A stretch of DNA of 64,000 bases from Zhongshania sp. (GCF_029212375.1 NZ_JARGNU010000001.1:310001-374000); one strand, 5' to 3'; shown: positions 30,701 through 45,226, numbered from the stretch's first letter. The notes: generated by a model not told the origin, from the sequence alone. Made by a program: numbers and translations.

Positions 30701-30805
30701 AGTACTAAGGCCTTGAATGTGCAAGCAATTGGAGCCGCATTATAACAGAGACTCGGCGCGCGACAGAGGCCTAATTTCATTGTTTCGCTATGGCCTTCCT
30801 GTTAG

Positions 30806-32512
<1,707 letters not shown>

Positions 32513-32563
32513 TACACGGTTGGACAGTGTGTTGATCGGAATTGGGATTTAGGAAATACGTAG

Positions 32564-34738
<2,175 letters not shown>

Positions 34739-34747
34739 TTATTCTCT

Positions 34748-34765
34748 GGGCAGTGAACGCTGCCC
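34748..34765 (+). terminator. Hairpin between eno and ftsB
   Basis: GGGCAG-TGAACG-CTGCCC is a 6 bp GC-rich stem 9 bp after the eno stop, with no real T-run. It probably attenuates or stabilises the eno transcript rather than fully terminating it. Confidence 0.4.
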
Positions 34766-34823
34766 CTTGAATTAAATTGCGGGTATTGGGGACCAGTATG
34801 GGTGTGAGTGAGGTGGCAGCACA

Positions 34824-35102
34824 ATGACGCGCCGGCGACTGCTTTTATTACTGCTGGTCATCCTAGTTTTGCTGCAATTTAGGTTGTGGACGGGCACCGG
34901 AAGCTGGGAGCAAATTACCAGCTTGCGTAGGGATATTGCCCAGCAGAAAAAGGTTAACGAAGATCTTAATTTGCGCAATGAACGGCTTTACGGCGAAGTG
35001 CGCAGTTTAAAAAACGATCTTGATAGTATTGAAGAACGCGCCCGTAATGATATGGGCCTAATTAAAAGCAATGAGACTTTTTATCTCATAGTTGAAGAAT
35101 AG
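34824..35102 (+). CDS. ftsB: Cell division protein FtsB
   Basis: A small bitopic divisome protein (92 aa) that joins FtsL and FtsQ and activates FtsWI. It has one N-terminal membrane helix (LLLLLLVILVLLQF) and then a coiled coil (residues about 30-75; LRRDIAQQKKVNEDLNLRNERL) with the family motif EERARNDMGLIKSNETFY. Its place between eno and ispD is the normal one. Confidence 0.95.
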   Translation: MTRRRLLLLLLVILVLLQFRLWTGTGSWEQITSLRRDIAQQKKVNEDLNLRNERLYGEVRSLKNDLDSIEERARNDMGLIKSNETFYLIVEE

Positions 35103-35145
35103 TTGAAAAATAAAAATAGCTCGCAAATAAATAATCGGTTTCATC

Positions 35146-35862
35146 ATGGCGATTAATAAAGCGCCCCCTACAGGGCTTTGGGCAGTGGTGCCCGCCGCTG
35201 GTCAGGGCAGTCGCTTTGGCGCTGAACTTCCTAAACAATATCTCAAGCTCAATGGCAAAGCTGTTATTGAGCACAGTCTCGACGCTTTGCTGGGCTGCTG
35301 CGAAATTCTTGGTGTGGCTGTTGCGGTAAAAGCAGACGATCCAATATTTGCGGAATTAGCCTTTGCGGCTCATCCCAGAGTGCGGCGCGTAGTCGGCGGT
35401 GCTGAGCGCGCCGAGTCAGTTGAACTAGCCTTGGCGAGCTTGAGTGAAGCGCAGGATGACGACTGGGTTTTGGTTCACGATGCAGCAAGACCCTGCCTGA
35501 GTGAGCGGGATATACAAATGCTGCTAGCCAAGGGGCGTGCGCATCCGGTGGGTGCATTATTGGCTGCGCCGGTGGTGGATACCATGAAGCGCGCCACCGA
35601 GCAGTCTGAAGTCGCCGAAACCGTCGATAGGCAAGTATTGTGGCGGGCGCTTACGCCCCAGTTGTTCCGCTACGGAGCGCTGCGTGACGCGCTCAAATAC
35701 TGCCGTGAACAGGGCTTGCCGGTTACTGATGAAGCCTCGGCTATGGAGCACTGCGGCTTGCAGCCACTGCTGGTGCAGGGCAGTCACCGCAATATTAAAA
35801 TCACCTATCCTGATGATCTGTTGATCGCCGAGGTTTTTTTGGCAGGAGCCAATAATGACTAA
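35146..35862 (+). CDS. ispD: 2-C-methyl-D-erythritol 4-phosphate cytidylyltransferase IspD
   Basis: The third enzyme of the MEP isoprenoid pathway, making CDP-ME from MEP and CTP (238 aa). The CTP-binding signature is [20 protein letters not shown] near residue 16. [12 protein letters not shown] near 108 and the end-region motif [13 protein letters not shown] near 210 are conserved. The gene overlaps the ispF start by 8 bp. Confidence 0.96.
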   Translation: MAINKAPPTGLWAVVPAAGQGSRFGAELPKQYLKLNGKAVIEHSLDALLGCCEILGVAVAVKADDPIFAELAFAAHPRVRRVVGGAERAESVELALASLSEAQDDDWVLVHDAARPCLSERDIQMLLAKGRAHPVGALLAAPVVDTMKRATEQSEVAETVDRQVLWRALTPQLFRYGALRDALKYCREQGLPVTDEASAMEHCGLQPLLVQGSHRNIKITYPDDLLIAEVFLAGANND

Positions 35863-36346
35863 GATTCGTATTGGCCACGGCTATGATGTACATCAATTGG
35901 CAGCGGGCGAGGGTATTCATCTCTGTGGTGTGTGGATTCCCTGTTCATATCACCTAGTTGCCCATTCGGATGGCGATGTCGCCCTGCATGCGCTCTGTGA
36001 CGCCTTGCTTGGCGCCTTGGCGCTGGGCGATATCGGCAAACATTTTCCCGACACCGACCCACGCTATAAAGGTGCTGATAGCACTGAGCTACTTGCCCAC
36101 TGCTATCAGCTAATTCGTGCTCAAGGCTATGCGCTGGGCAATGCGGATATAACGATTGCCGCACAAACACCTAAGCTCGCCAGTTTTATTCCCGCCATGC
36201 GTGCCTCCATTGCCAAGGTCTTGAACCTAGAAATTGGCCAGATCAGTGTGAAAGCGACCACTACCGAAAAATTAGGTTTTGTTGGTCGCAGCGAAGGTAT
36301 TGCGGTTGATGCTGTGGTGTTACTGGAGCGTAGCGATGTTGCCTGA
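35855..36346 (+). CDS. ispF: 2-C-methyl-D-erythritol 2,4-cyclodiphosphate synthase IspF
   Basis: Cyclises CDP-ME-2-phosphate to MEcPP in the MEP pathway (163 aa). Zinc ligands are in GHGYDVHQL and in the [12 protein letters not shown] segment, and the [13 protein letters not shown] and [18 protein letters not shown] motifs are present. It is translationally coupled to ispD, and its end overlaps truD by 11 bp. Confidence 0.96.
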   Translation: MTKIRIGHGYDVHQLAAGEGIHLCGVWIPCSYHLVAHSDGDVALHALCDALLGALALGDIGKHFPDTDPRYKGADSTELLAHCYQLIRAQGYALGNADITIAAQTPKLASFIPAMRASIAKVLNLEIGQISVKATTTEKLGFVGRSEGIAVDAVVLLERSDVA

Positions 36347-37361
36347 TTGGCCTCGAGTGCTCGGCACTCCGCTGGTAAACGGGGTATTAAAAGCCCAGCC
36401 GGAAGATTTTGTGGTGGAGGAAGTTTTCCCCGTAGAGTTTAGTGACGACGGCGAATTTGACTGGTTGTGGATAGAAAAACGCGGCGACAATACCGAATAT
36501 GTGGCCAAGCAATTGGCGCGTTTAGCCGGAGTGCAGCCCAAGGCGGTAACGTATTCTGGGCAGAAAGATCGCTATGCGGTCACGCGCCAGTGGTTTTGCG
36601 TACATCTGCCAGGTAAAAACTTCCCCGCTTGGGAGGTGCCAGAGTCCGAAACTTGGAAAATTCTGCGCAAGGGCCGTCACCGCCAAAAGCTACGTTTAGG
36701 CAGTCATCGTTATAACCATTTCACCCTGTGTTTAAGCGATTTAGCGGGTGATATCGACGATCTTAATCGGCGCTTGTCGACGGTACTTGTACAGGGCTTT
36801 CCTAATTACTTTGGCGAACAACGCTTTGGTCATCACGGCGGTAATATCGATGCCTGTCGGCAATGGTTTGCCGGCGAGATAAAACCGGCGCGCTTTGAGC
36901 GCAGCATGTATTTATCGGCGGCGCGGTCATTGCTGTTTAACGAATTGCTGGCCCAGCGGGTGCTTGATGGCAGTTGGAATACCGGGCTAGACGGCGATGT
37001 GTACGCCCTGCGTGACAGTGGCAGCGTGTTTAGCGCTGAGCGCGACGATGAAACCATCGCCCGTTTGGCCAGTGGTGATATTCAGCCTACTGGGCCTTTG
37101 TTTGGCAAGGCTGGGCGGTTAGTGGTAAGTGGCGTTGCGGCGGAAAGGGAAGCGGCTGTGTATACACAGCATTCGAATTTCTGCGCGGGCCTGCTTAAAC
37201 ACGGTTTAAGCTTGGAGCGGCGAGCCTTGCGCTTGATACCCCAAGATTTTCAATGGCAGTTTACAGGTAATAAGTCGCTGGAGCTGAGCTTTTCCCTGCC
37301 AAGGGGCTGCTTCGCCACAGCGCTTGTGCGAGAATTAATGAACTACCCACTGGCGAGTTAG
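36336..37361 (+). CDS. truD: tRNA pseudouridine(13) synthase TruD
   Basis: Isomerises U13 of tRNA-Glu to pseudouridine. The 341 aa protein begins [19 protein letters not shown] and carries the catalytic Asp in [15 protein letters not shown] near residue 80. The family insertion (TRUD) domain follows [16 protein letters not shown] near residue 155. ATG 36336 lies inside the ispF 3' end; a longer frame to 36279 exists but overlaps ispF by 68 bp with no homology. surE normally follows truD but is absent here. Confidence 0.94.
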   Translation: MLPDWPRVLGTPLVNGVLKAQPEDFVVEEVFPVEFSDDGEFDWLWIEKRGDNTEYVAKQLARLAGVQPKAVTYSGQKDRYAVTRQWFCVHLPGKNFPAWEVPESETWKILRKGRHRQKLRLGSHRYNHFTLCLSDLAGDIDDLNRRLSTVLVQGFPNYFGEQRFGHHGGNIDACRQWFAGEIKPARFERSMYLSAARSLLFNELLAQRVLDGSWNTGLDGDVYALRDSGSVFSAERDDETIARLASGDIQPTGPLFGKAGRLVVSGVAAEREAAVYTQHSNFCAGLLKHGLSLERRALRLIPQDFQWQFTGNKSLELSFSLPRGCFATALVRELMNYPLAS

Positions 37362-37438
37362 TGGCGGCGAGCGCGTCGTTGTTTATTAGTGTTAACAGAG
37401 AAAACTGGGTGACAATCTTAAATTTGCAAGGCATTGGG

Positions 37439-38077
37439 ATGACGTCCCAGCGGACCAGAGACCGCTTAATTGAACGCTTGAGTGAGCGCGGGATAACAGA
37501 CAACGCTGTTCTTAACGTCATTCGCGGTACGCCCAGACACATCTTTCTCGATGAGGCTTTGTCCCATCGCGCCTACGAAGACAGTTCGCTCCCCATTGGC
37601 TTTCAGCAAACCCTTTCCCAGCCCTATATTGTGGCGAAAATGACCGAGCTATTATTGGCTGCGGGGCCGCGGGCGCGGGTTTTAGAGGTTGGTACCGGAT
37701 CTGGCTACCAAACAGCTATTTTAGCGCAGCTGGTGGATCGGGTGTTTAGTGTGGAGCGTATTCGCCCACTTCAAGAAAAGGCCCGTCAGCGCTTGCGTCA
37801 GCTGGGGCTGCACAATGTACAGCTGCGCCATGCCGACGGCAGCATGGGTTGGAAAGAGCGCGGACTCTTTGACGGTATATTGTCGGCCGCTGCACCGGCT
37901 GAAGTGCCCCAAGAATTATTGGAGCAATTGGCGATGGGTGGCCGGCTGGTCATTCCAATAGGCCCGCAAGGTAAGCAACAAGCCCTTTATGTTTTTGATA
38001 AAACTGAAGAGGGCATTAAGAAGCAAATGATTGAACCGGTCCTATTTGTACCCCTGCTGGCTGGTTTGCTGTCGTAA
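37439..38077 (+). CDS. pcm: Protein-L-isoaspartate O-methyltransferase Pcm
   Basis: Repairs isoaspartyl damage in aged proteins by SAM-dependent methylation (212 aa). It starts [19 protein letters not shown] like Pseudomonas Pcm. It has [23 protein letters not shown] near residue 43 and SAM motif [16 protein letters not shown] near 82. ATG 37439 has AAGG 7 bp upstream; the frame is open back to a GTG at the truD stop. In related genomes surE lies between truD and pcm; only 77 bp are present here. Confidence 0.93.
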   Translation: MTSQRTRDRLIERLSERGITDNAVLNVIRGTPRHIFLDEALSHRAYEDSSLPIGFQQTLSQPYIVAKMTELLLAAGPRARVLEVGTGSGYQTAILAQLVDRVFSVERIRPLQEKARQRLRQLGLHNVQLRHADGSMGWKERGLFDGILSAAAPAEVPQELLEQLAMGGRLVIPIGPQGKQQALYVFDKTEEGIKKQMIEPVLFVPLLAGLLS

Positions 38078-38128
38078 TTCTAAAAACTCGCGTTTTCAAT
38101 GCCGTTGTTTCAATTAATAGGATGTTGT

Positions 38129-39034
38129 ATGAAGGGATTTTACCCCGCGGTATATCTTCGCGGAATGGCCATGGGTGCCGCCGATGTGGTGCCTGGTGTG
38201 TCTGGCGGTACCATCGCGTTCATTACCGGCATTTACGATGAGCTGATTGAAAGCTTGAAATCCTGCAATCTGCAAGCGGTAAGCTTATTGTTTAAGGCTG
38301 GGCCGGTCGCTTTTTGGCAATATATCAATGGCAGCTTCTTGATTAGTTTAATGCTGGGGGTCGTTACCAGTGTACTGTCCTTGGCGCGGCTGATCTCCTT
38401 TGCGCTAGCGCAATATCCAGTTCCTTTGGCCGCTTTGTTTTTTGGCTTGATTTTGGCCTCGGCACTCATAGTTTATCGGCAAATTCCAGGGGCTGGCAAA
38501 CAGCTGCTGTGGCTATTGTGGGGTATTGGTTTTGCGGTGTTAATTGGCGAAATCCGTCCGGCTGAAATAGAAGCCACGCCGCTGAATTTGTTTTTGTCCG
38601 GCGCGCTGGCTATATGCGCAATGATTTTACCGGGCATATCCGGTAGCTTTATTTTGTTGCTGTTGGGTATGTATCAGCCGGTGATTGAGGCGGTGAAAGA
38701 CATGGATATTATGGCCCTGCTGAGTTTTGTGGCGGGTTGTGGCGTAGGCTTAATGTTATTCGTGCGTTTGCTGTCGTGGTTGATGCATCATTATCGCGCG
38801 CCGCTATTAGCCGGCTTAAGCGGTATTCTCGTCGGTTCTTTGAGTATTATTTGGCCGTGGAAACTCGATGCGTCAGGTCGGCTACTGAGTGAGTCATTGG
38901 CGCCTGGTTGGCAAAATGTATTGCCTTGGGACTACGCTCAAAGGGCTGACGCTCAATTAGTGCTCTCGCTTATATTGGCTTTAGGCGGTGTGGTATTAGT
39001 GCTACTCATAGAGCGGTTTGCGAAAAAAGCCTAA
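38129..39034 (+). CDS. popT: DUF368 family polyprenyl-phosphate transporter (PopT-like)
   Basis: A membrane protein of 301 aa with about eight hydrophobic segments and the DUF368 signature AMGAADVVPGVSGGTIAFITGIYDEL split over residues 15-40. A second re-entrant motif, MILPGISGSFILLLLGMY, is near residue 170. Members of this family were shown to recycle undecaprenyl phosphate across the inner membrane, acting like DedA/UptA flippases. The assignment here is by motif. ATG 38129 is chosen with AGGA 6 bp upstream; ATG 38099 is possible. Its location between pcm and nlpD is not typical of Pseudomonas. Confidence 0.85.
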   Translation: MKGFYPAVYLRGMAMGAADVVPGVSGGTIAFITGIYDELIESLKSCNLQAVSLLFKAGPVAFWQYINGSFLISLMLGVVTSVLSLARLISFALAQYPVPLAALFFGLILASALIVYRQIPGAGKQLLWLLWGIGFAVLIGEIRPAEIEATPLNLFLSGALAICAMILPGISGSFILLLLGMYQPVIEAVKDMDIMALLSFVAGCGVGLMLFVRLLSWLMHHYRAPLLAGLSGILVGSLSIIWPWKLDASGRLLSESLAPGWQNVLPWDYAQRADAQLVLSLILALGGVVLVLLIERFAKKA

Positions 39035-39197
39035 TTTGTAAGACTATTTTTTTCTATTACACACACTTTAAAGCTCATATAGTGCTCAAAACCAAGGTAA
39101 TTATGAACTCCGCTTATGCAAATGGCTGAGTTAAATCGGTATAGGAAGCTCGCCCTAAACGAAAGAGGCTTAACCTTGTGGATTTTCGGTCTTTAAT

Positions 39198-39959
39198 ATG
39201 ATGAGTAAGTTACTGCGATTATTGGCCTTTTATGGCTTGATTTGCGGTTTGATTTCTTGCTCTAGTAATGGCAGTTTTGCGCCTGTTTCTGATCGTTATA
39301 GTCCGGCCGAGCGCACCCCTCCATACTATATTGTCAGTGCTGGCGACACTCTGTTTTCGATCGCGTGGCGTTATGGTTTCGAGCTTAACGGGTTAGCGAC
39401 TGCTAACAGTATCGCTTCGCCGTATACCATTTATCCGGGTCAAGCCATATTGCTGAAAGAGGGTGGCAAGCCGCTTGTAAAGCAGCGTTCACACGCTAAA
39501 CCGGCGGTGGCGCAGCCCGCCCGTGCCAAGCCTGCCACTACGCCAAAATCTCCCGTAGCCACCACTAAAGCGCCAGCGCTAGCAACGAATGAGCGTTGGC
39601 GGTGGCCAGTCAATGGTCCTGTTGTGCGTCCTTTTGTCGCAACAGGGCAAGCGCATAAGGGTGTTGATATAAAAGGTAAAATGGGAGAACCTGTATACGC
39701 ATCACGCAGTGGCGTGGTTGTGTATGCAGGCAGTGGATTAGTCGGTTATGGCAATCTACTAATCCTGAAACATTCAGATCGATATTTAAGCGCCTACGGG
39801 CATAATCGACGTTTAACAGTAAAGGAGGGAGATAACGTTAAAGTGGGTCAGGTGATTGCCGAGTTGGGAGACAGTGGCACTGATTCAGTTAAATTACATT
39901 TTGAAGTTCGTGTAGATGGAAAACCGGTTGATCCTTTAAGGTTGCTGCCGCGGCGCTAA
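39198..39959 (+). CDS. nlpD: Lipoprotein NlpD (amidase activator)
   Basis: A 253 aa outer-membrane lipoprotein: signal peptide with lipobox LISC at residue 21, a LysM domain ([19 protein letters not shown], residues about 43-88), a proline/lysine/alanine linker, and a C-terminal LytM/M23 domain (about 150-253). The final metal motif reads KLHFEVR instead of HxHFE, so one zinc ligand is lost, as in other NlpD proteins that activate AmiC rather than cut peptidoglycan. rpoS promoters often lie inside nlpD. rpoS starts 71 bp downstream. Confidence 0.93.
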   Translation: MMSKLLRLLAFYGLICGLISCSSNGSFAPVSDRYSPAERTPPYYIVSAGDTLFSIAWRYGFELNGLATANSIASPYTIYPGQAILLKEGGKPLVKQRSHAKPAVAQPARAKPATTPKSPVATTKAPALATNERWRWPVNGPVVRPFVATGQAHKGVDIKGKMGEPVYASRSGVVVYAGSGLVGYGNLLILKHSDRYLSAYGHNRRLTVKEGDNVKVGQVIAELGDSGTDSVKLHFEVRVDGKPVDPLRLLPRR

Positions 39960-40030
39960 ATTTACAGACCCGGAAGACACCTGAAGTATCACTTAGTCGA
40001 GTAATAACAAACGTATATAAGGATTCGACG

Positions 40031-41020
40031 ATGCGGGTATATGAGAAAGACGGTCACCGCTCAGGTGTGATCGATGTATTAGTAAATGATAATAATAGCG
40101 ATGACGACATAGAGCGTTCGGTTGCTGACGACAAATCTATAAAAGGTATCAAATTAAGCCGCCCACGACGGCCGTCAAAAGACTTAGATGCCACCCAGCT
40201 ATACCTCAGTGAAATTGGCTTTTCGCCGCTACTCAGTGCTGAAGAAGAAGTGTATTTTTCGCGTTTAGCCAGAAAAGGTGATGAGGCTGGCCGCAAGCGT
40301 ATGATTGAGAGCAATTTACGCTTGGTTGTTAAAATATCGAGACGCTATTTGAACCGTGGCTTGAGTCTGTTGGATTTGGTTGAAGAGGGTAACCTCGGCT
40401 TAATTCGAGCGGTAGAGAAATTTGATCCCGAGCGTGGCTTTCGGTTTTCAACGTATGCAACGTGGTGGATACGCCAGACCATTGAGCGGGGGATTATGAA
40501 TCAGACCCGCACTATTCGCTTACCTATTCATGTAGTAAAAGAATTAAATAGTTATTTGCGCGCTGAGCGCGAGCTGACTCAAAAGCTCGATCATTTGCCC
40601 TCGCCGGAAGAAATGGCGGTAGCTCTCGACAGGCCAGTGGCGGAAGCTAAGCGGTTATGCGGTTTGAAGAACCGAGTGGGCTCGGTCGATGTACCGGTGG
40701 CGCAGGATTCCGATCAGGTGTTACTCGACACCCTTGCCGATACGCAGGCGCTGAATCCCAGTGATATTTTGCAGAGTGAAGATCTCTCTAGCAGCATAGA
40801 CCTGTGGCTGGGGGAGCTAAGCACTAAACAGCGTGAAGTGGTAGTGCGCCGTTATGGTATGCGCGGCCACGAGCCAGCAACCTTAGAAGAGGTCGGCCGC
40901 GAAATTGGCTTAACACGGGAGCGGGTGCGGCAAATACAGGTTGACGCTCTGAAAAGCATGCGTGTTTTATTTGAGGCGAATGGCCTTAATGCCGCATCGC
41001 TGTTTTCTGAAAGTGCCTAG
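40031..41020 (+). CDS. rpoS: RNA polymerase sigma factor RpoS
   Basis: The stationary-phase and general-stress sigma factor (329 aa). Region 1.2 starts [16 protein letters not shown]. Region 2 has [40 protein letters not shown] and [20 protein letters not shown], and region 4 has [19 protein letters not shown]. The acidic N-terminal tail (residues 20-35) is as in other RpoS proteins. AAGGATTCGACG gives the ribosome-binding site. The order nlpD-rpoS-fdxA-mutS is that of Pseudomonas. Confidence 0.96.
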   Translation: MRVYEKDGHRSGVIDVLVNDNNSDDDIERSVADDKSIKGIKLSRPRRPSKDLDATQLYLSEIGFSPLLSAEEEVYFSRLARKGDEAGRKRMIESNLRLVVKISRRYLNRGLSLLDLVEEGNLGLIRAVEKFDPERGFRFSTYATWWIRQTIERGIMNQTRTIRLPIHVVKELNSYLRAERELTQKLDHLPSPEEMAVALDRPVAEAKRLCGLKNRVGSVDVPVAQDSDQVLLDTLADTQALNPSDILQSEDLSSSIDLWLGELSTKQREVVVRRYGMRGHEPATLEEVGREIGLTRERVRQIQVDALKSMRVLFEANGLNAASLFSESA

Positions 41021-41035
41021 CTTGTTTTAGTGGTG

Positions 41036-41064
41036 AAAAAAGCCCGCATTTAGCGGGCTTTTTT
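41036..41064. terminator. Bidirectional terminator between rpoS and fdxA
   Basis: AAAAAAGCCCGC-ATTTA-GCGGGCTTTTTT has A-runs and T-runs on both sides, so it should end both the rpoS (+) and fdxA (-) transcripts. Confidence 0.92.
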
Positions 41065-41100
41065 ATGTGCTGAATTTTAACTCAGCTGTGCATGATTAAC

Positions 41101-41424
41101 TTAACGCTCAAGATACTGAAGTTTATTAGGCTTGTTAGCCCACTCTTCTGCATCTGCCGGTGCCGGCTTCATTTCGGTGATATTAGGCCACACTTCCGCA
41201 AGTTCTGCGTTTAGCTCCAAGAACACCTGCTGGTCTTCGGGGAGTTCATCCTCAGAAAATATCGCATTTACCGGGCATTCTGGTTCACACAGTGCGCAGT
41301 CGATGCACTCGTCGGGATGAATGACGAGAAAATTCGGACCTTCGTAAAAACAATCTACCGGACAAACTTCAACACAATCAGTGTGTTTGCACTTAATGCA
41401 ATCTTCGCCTACAACAAAAGTCAT
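41101..41424 (-). CDS. fdxA: Ferredoxin FdxA (7Fe-8S type)
   Basis: A 107 aa bacterial ferredoxin. The first cluster region is [18 protein letters not shown] and the second [12 protein letters not shown], giving the Cys set for one 3Fe-4S and one 4Fe-4S cluster. The C-terminal tail ([15 protein letters not shown]) is conserved in the Azotobacter-type 7Fe ferredoxins. It serves as a low-potential electron carrier. The location between rpoS and mutS is conserved. Confidence 0.95.
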   Translation of the reverse strand: MTFVVGEDCIKCKHTDCVEVCPVDCFYEGPNFLVIHPDECIDCALCEPECPVNAIFSEDELPEDQQVFLELNAELAEVWPNITEMKPAPADAEEWANKPNKLQYLER

Positions 41425-41588
41425 TTTTGGTCAGCCCCTTTTAAATCCTGACTGTGGGTTGGGTTACTCGCAGAGCGCGGTATTGTAACACCAGTGAAAA
41501 ATATGGGTATAGCTTTCGTCTTACCTTTAATTTAGCTGTGTATTATCGCTTTTACGTATTAAGGGCGCCAGTTTCACTATAAACCTCG

Positions 41589-44174
41589 CTATTGCAGCTG
41601 GGCCTTGAGCTTATACAGCAGCTCATGGGCTTGGCGTGGGCTGAGGTCGTCGGGATTGATGTCGTCTAATTCGCTCAACACTGGGTGGTCGGCGCTTAGC
41701 GGCGGAGCAAATAAGTCGGGCTGCGGCCCAGCGGTATTGAGCTGGGTGTGGCCAATTGCCTGAGATTCTAGTTCGCGTAGCTTTATTTTGGCGGCGCTAA
41801 CCACCTTAGGTGGTATGCCCGCCAATTTAGCGACCTGTAGACCGTAACTACGGTTGGCGGGGCCTTCTTCAACGCGGTGTAAAAATACAATATGGTCATT
41901 GTGCTCGGTGACGCCAAGGTGAACATTTGCCGCCTTAGGGTAGGTTTCTGGTAAAACCGTCAACTCAAAATAATGGGTGGCGAACAGCGTGAAGCCGTGA
42001 ACTCGGTCGGCCAGATCAATTGCACAGGCCCAAGCCAGAGAAAGTCCGTCGAAGGTGCTGGTGCCGCGGCCGATTTCATCCATCAGGATCAAACTTTTGG
42101 CGGTGGCATTATGAAGAATATTGGCAGTCTCGGTCATTTCCACCATAAAAGTAGAGCGCCCGCCGGCGAGGTCGTCTGACGAGCCGATACGGGTGAATAT
42201 TTGGTCCACTAAACTCAGTTTTACCGACTTGGCGGGCACAAAGCTGCCGATGTGGGCCAAGAGTACAATTAGCGCAGTTTGGCGCATATACGTCGATTTA
42301 CCGCCCATGTTCGGGCCGGTAATAATCAAGGTGCGGCGGTCATCGGCAAGTTTGAGATCATTCGCAATAAAGGGCTCGTCGAGCACGCTTTCTACCACTG
42401 GATGGCGGCCTTGCTCAATATCCAATAGCGGACTGTTGCTGAACTCTGGCTGGCAGAGGTCAAGCTGAACAGCGCGCTCCGCCAAGTTTGCGATAACGTC
42501 TAGTTCGCATAAGCCTTGCGCCGCATTTTGTAAGCCGGCCAGCGCGGCATTAAGGCTGTCTAGCAATTCGTCATAGAGCATTTTTTCGCGCGCAAGAGCG
42601 CGGCTTTTACTGCTCAGTGCTTTGTCTTCAAAAGTCTTTAACTCTGGCGTGATAAAGCGTTCGGCGTTTTTTAAGGTCTGTCGGCGAATGTACTCAACAG
42701 GTGCTTGGCCCGCTTGCAGTTTGCTTATTTCAATGTAGTAGCCATGGACCCTGTTATAGCCCACTTTCAAGGTGCTCAGTCCCGTTTTTTCCCGCTCGCG
42801 GCGCTCCATTGCCAATAGAAACTCACCGGCATCAGTGCTCAGACTGCGCAGTTCGTCTAGTTCGCTGTCGAAGCCCTCGGCAATCACGCCGCCGTCGCGC
42901 AATACCATGGGCGGGTTTTCTGCCACCGCTCGCCCCAGTAAATCGGCAAGTGTAGGGAATTCGCTGATTTGCTCTGCTAAATCCTTTAAATAGGGAATAT
43001 CAAAGGGTTTTAATTGGCTTTGTAGCGCAGGTAAGGTCGCCAGCGAGCGCTGCAAGCGCGACAAATCTCGCGGGCGGGCCGAACGCAGGCCGACGCGGGA
43101 TAGAATACGCTCTAAATCGCCGATTTGCTTGAGTGTGGCGCGCAGGGTTTCGAACTGATAATTATCAATAAGGCCGACTACGCCACTTTGACGTGCGCTC
43201 AGAATCGCTTGGTTGCGCAGGGGGCGGTGCAGCCAGCGTCGTAGCAAACGCGAACCCATGGCGGTTTGGCAGCGGTCAAATACCGATGCTAGGGTGTTTT
43301 CAGTGCCACCACCAAGATTTAGGTCTAGCTCCAAATTGCGGCGAGTCGCGGCGTCCATCGCCACAGCGTCATCACGGTTCTCGTGTTTGAGCTGGCGAAT
43401 ATGAGGCAGGGCAGTGCGCTGGGTGTCTTTAACGTAATGCAGTAAGCAGCCAGCGGCGGAGACACCTTGAGTAAGTTGTTCGCAGCCAAAGCCGGCCAAG
43501 TCTTGCACACCAAAGTGTTGGCACAGCCCCCGCGTTGCAGCGTCAAAATCAAACTCCCAGGGCGGAAGTTTACGCAGACCAGGAAACTTGGGCATTTCCT
43601 CTACATTGAGATCGTCTGCAACCAGTAGCTCGGCGGGGCGCAGGCGCTGTAACTCGCCAATAAATGCTGTTTGACCTTTTACTTCTAAAACTTGAAAGCG
43701 ACCGCTGCTCATGTCTAGCACAGCTATGCCGAACAAGCCCGAGTGCCCACAAGCGGCAACAAGTAGCGCGTCGCGACGTTCATCCAGTAGCGCCTCGTCA
43801 CTGATGGTGCCTGGCGTAACAATACGTGCCACAGCGCGTTCTACTGGCCCTTTGCTGGTCGCTGGGTCGCCGATTTGCTCGCAAATCGCCACCGACTCGC
43901 CGGCTTTGACTAATTTCGCTAAATAGCCTTCAACAGCGTGGTAGGGCACGCCACACATCGGAATTGGATTGCCGCCTGCTTTGCCCCTAGCCGTAAGCGT
44001 AATGTCCAGTAATTCGGACGCCTTTTTGGCATCCTCAAAAAACAACTCATAAAAGTCGCCCATGCGGTAAAACACCACTTCATTGGGGTGTTCAGCTTTG
44101 ATTTTTAGGTACTGGACCATCATGGGTGTGTGCTGTGTTTCGGCAATAGTATTGGTAGTGGCTTTGCTCATCAT
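41589..44174 (-). CDS. mutS: DNA mismatch repair protein MutS
   Basis: Recognises mismatches and small loops and recruits MutL (861 aa). The mismatch-binding motif is [17 protein letters not shown] (GxFYE type) near residue 35. Connector, lever and clamp domains follow, then the ATPase domain with Walker [15 protein letters not shown] near 618 and [18 protein letters not shown] near 700, and a C-terminal dimerisation tail. Two adjacent ATGs (44174 and 44171) are possible starts. The 5' leader contains a 9 bp tandem repeat with Shine-Dalgarno-like units. Confidence 0.97.
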   Translation of the reverse strand: MMSKATTNTIAETQHTPMMVQYLKIKAEHPNEVVFYRMGDFYELFFEDAKKASELLDITLTARGKAGGNPIPMCGVPYHAVEGYLAKLVKAGESVAICEQIGDPATSKGPVERAVARIVTPGTISDEALLDERRDALLVAACGHSGLFGIAVLDMSSGRFQVLEVKGQTAFIGELQRLRPAELLVADDLNVEEMPKFPGLRKLPPWEFDFDAATRGLCQHFGVQDLAGFGCEQLTQGVSAAGCLLHYVKDTQRTALPHIRQLKHENRDDAVAMDAATRRNLELDLNLGGGTENTLASVFDRCQTAMGSRLLRRWLHRPLRNQAILSARQSGVVGLIDNYQFETLRATLKQIGDLERILSRVGLRSARPRDLSRLQRSLATLPALQSQLKPFDIPYLKDLAEQISEFPTLADLLGRAVAENPPMVLRDGGVIAEGFDSELDELRSLSTDAGEFLLAMERREREKTGLSTLKVGYNRVHGYYIEISKLQAGQAPVEYIRRQTLKNAERFITPELKTFEDKALSSKSRALAREKMLYDELLDSLNAALAGLQNAAQGLCELDVIANLAERAVQLDLCQPEFSNSPLLDIEQGRHPVVESVLDEPFIANDLKLADDRRTLIITGPNMGGKSTYMRQTALIVLLAHIGSFVPAKSVKLSLVDQIFTRIGSSDDLAGGRSTFMVEMTETANILHNATAKSLILMDEIGRGTSTFDGLSLAWACAIDLADRVHGFTLFATHYFELTVLPETYPKAANVHLGVTEHNDHIVFLHRVEEGPANRSYGLQVAKLAGIPPKVVSAAKIKLRELESQAIGHTQLNTAGPQPDLFAPPLSADHPVLSELDDINPDDLSPRQAHELLYKLKAQLQ

Positions 44175-44181
44175 TGCTCTA

Positions 44182-44214
44182 TGTTGGCCTTGTTGGCCTT
44201 GTTGGCCTTGTTGG
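44182..44214 (-). repeat. 9 bp tandem repeat in the mutS leader
   Basis: Three perfect copies of TGTTGGCCT (44182-44208) and a partial fourth (TGTTGG, 44209-44214). On the mutS strand each copy reads AGGCCAACA and contributes an AAGG, so Shine-Dalgarno-like cores recur every 9 nt starting 14 nt before the ATG. Slippage could change the number of units without touching the coding frame. Confidence 0.85.
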
Positions 44215-44337
44215 TTAGGCGGTAAATTTGTGGCGTTCGGCGTAAGTTGGCGGACAAAATTAGGGGCTGGCTAGCGGCATTAATGAATTAGGCAAGAATA
44301 GCAAAACGTATAAAAAACCACTAATAGCATACTGTTG

Positions 44338-45060
44338 TTATAGATTGCCTCGGTCGGCGGACTGCCACGGCTTTTGGGCAAGAAAAATAGTGTGGCGGCT
44401 GCCTTTGCCAGGGCGTGCGCGAACAGTGTGAATAGTCACCTTAAAGCGGGCTTTTTTAAGGCGAATGGCGAACATAGAGTCGGCGCCCGCCGACCAGATC
44501 GCTAATATGCCTTCGGGGCGTAAAGTGTTAAATATTGCTTCTAGGCCAGCCAGGGAATACAGCCAGTTATTGTCGGTTTGCGTTAGTCCTTCGGGGCCGT
44601 TATCAACGTCGAGTAAAATGGCGTCGTAGGCGCGGGGATTGTTGTTCATTAATTCGGCAACGTCACCGACGTGAACCTTGGCTCTAGCGTCGCGCAGCGG
44701 ATTGCCAGCGCATTCACCTAGTGGGCCGCGGTTCCACTCCACCACAGCGGGAATGAGCTCTGCTACGGTAACTTGACTGCTAGCGCCCACACCGCGAAGT
44801 GCCGCTGCTAAGGTGTAGCCCATGCCTAGGCCGCCGACTAATATCTCGGCGCCCAAAACCTCTGCGCTGCCGTCACGCACTTTTAGCTGTGCGCAGGCTA
44901 GGTCGGCAAGGGCCTCTTCAGAATTGAACATTCGGCTGTTCATTAGCTCGCCGCGCACGCCGGACAGGCGGATAGAAAACTCATCGCCGCGCTGGGATAA
45001 TTTAAGTTCGCCGCCATTATTGGGGATCTGCGCGGTGCTAAGTTGTTTCCAGGGGATCAT
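44338..45060 (-). CDS. Spermidine synthase-like methyltransferase-fold protein
   Basis: A 240 aa protein with a Rossmann SAM-type fold: ILVGGLGMGYTLAAALRG near residue 75, VTVAELIPAVVEWNRG near 98 and AILLDVDNGPEGL near 148. It resembles proteins annotated as spermidine synthase-like in proteobacteria, which lack most of the polyamine-site residues of SpeE, so a true aminopropyltransferase activity is doubtful. ATG 45060 (MIPWKQLSTAQIPN) fits the family start and has GAGG upstream. It lies between mutS and recA, where Pseudomonas has a CinA/PncC gene. Function unknown. Confidence 0.75.
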   Translation of the reverse strand: MIPWKQLSTAQIPNNGGELKLSQRGDEFSIRLSGVRGELMNSRMFNSEEALADLACAQLKVRDGSAEVLGAEILVGGLGMGYTLAAALRGVGASSQVTVAELIPAVVEWNRGPLGECAGNPLRDARAKVHVGDVAELMNNNPRAYDAILLDVDNGPEGLTQTDNNWLYSLAGLEAIFNTLRPEGILAIWSAGADSMFAIRLKKARFKVTIHTVRARPGKGSRHTIFLAQKPWQSADRGNL

Positions 45061-45197
45061 GGTGCCTCGGGCTACTGTTTTAAATGCGGCCTGCACTTTA
45101 ACACAGCCACTTTTAGGGATAATAGTAATGAAATCTCTGCGGTTGATTCATGGCAGGCTAGGGCGGTGGTGAGTGTTAAAGAATTTGGCTTCCGGCA

Positions 45198-45226
45198 TTG
45201 ACAATGACGCCGATAATACTGATTAT
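45198..45226 (+). promoter_or_regulatory. Sigma-70 promoter of recA
   Basis: TTGACA (45198-45203) and GATTAT (45221-45226) are separated by 17 bp, about 77 bp before the recA start. The -10 box is embedded in the LexA box, the usual arrangement for SOS repression. Confidence 0.75.

Noticed and set aside
44182-44214. CRISPR-like array
   Set aside because: Units are only 9 bp and directly tandem, with no spacers or cas genes.
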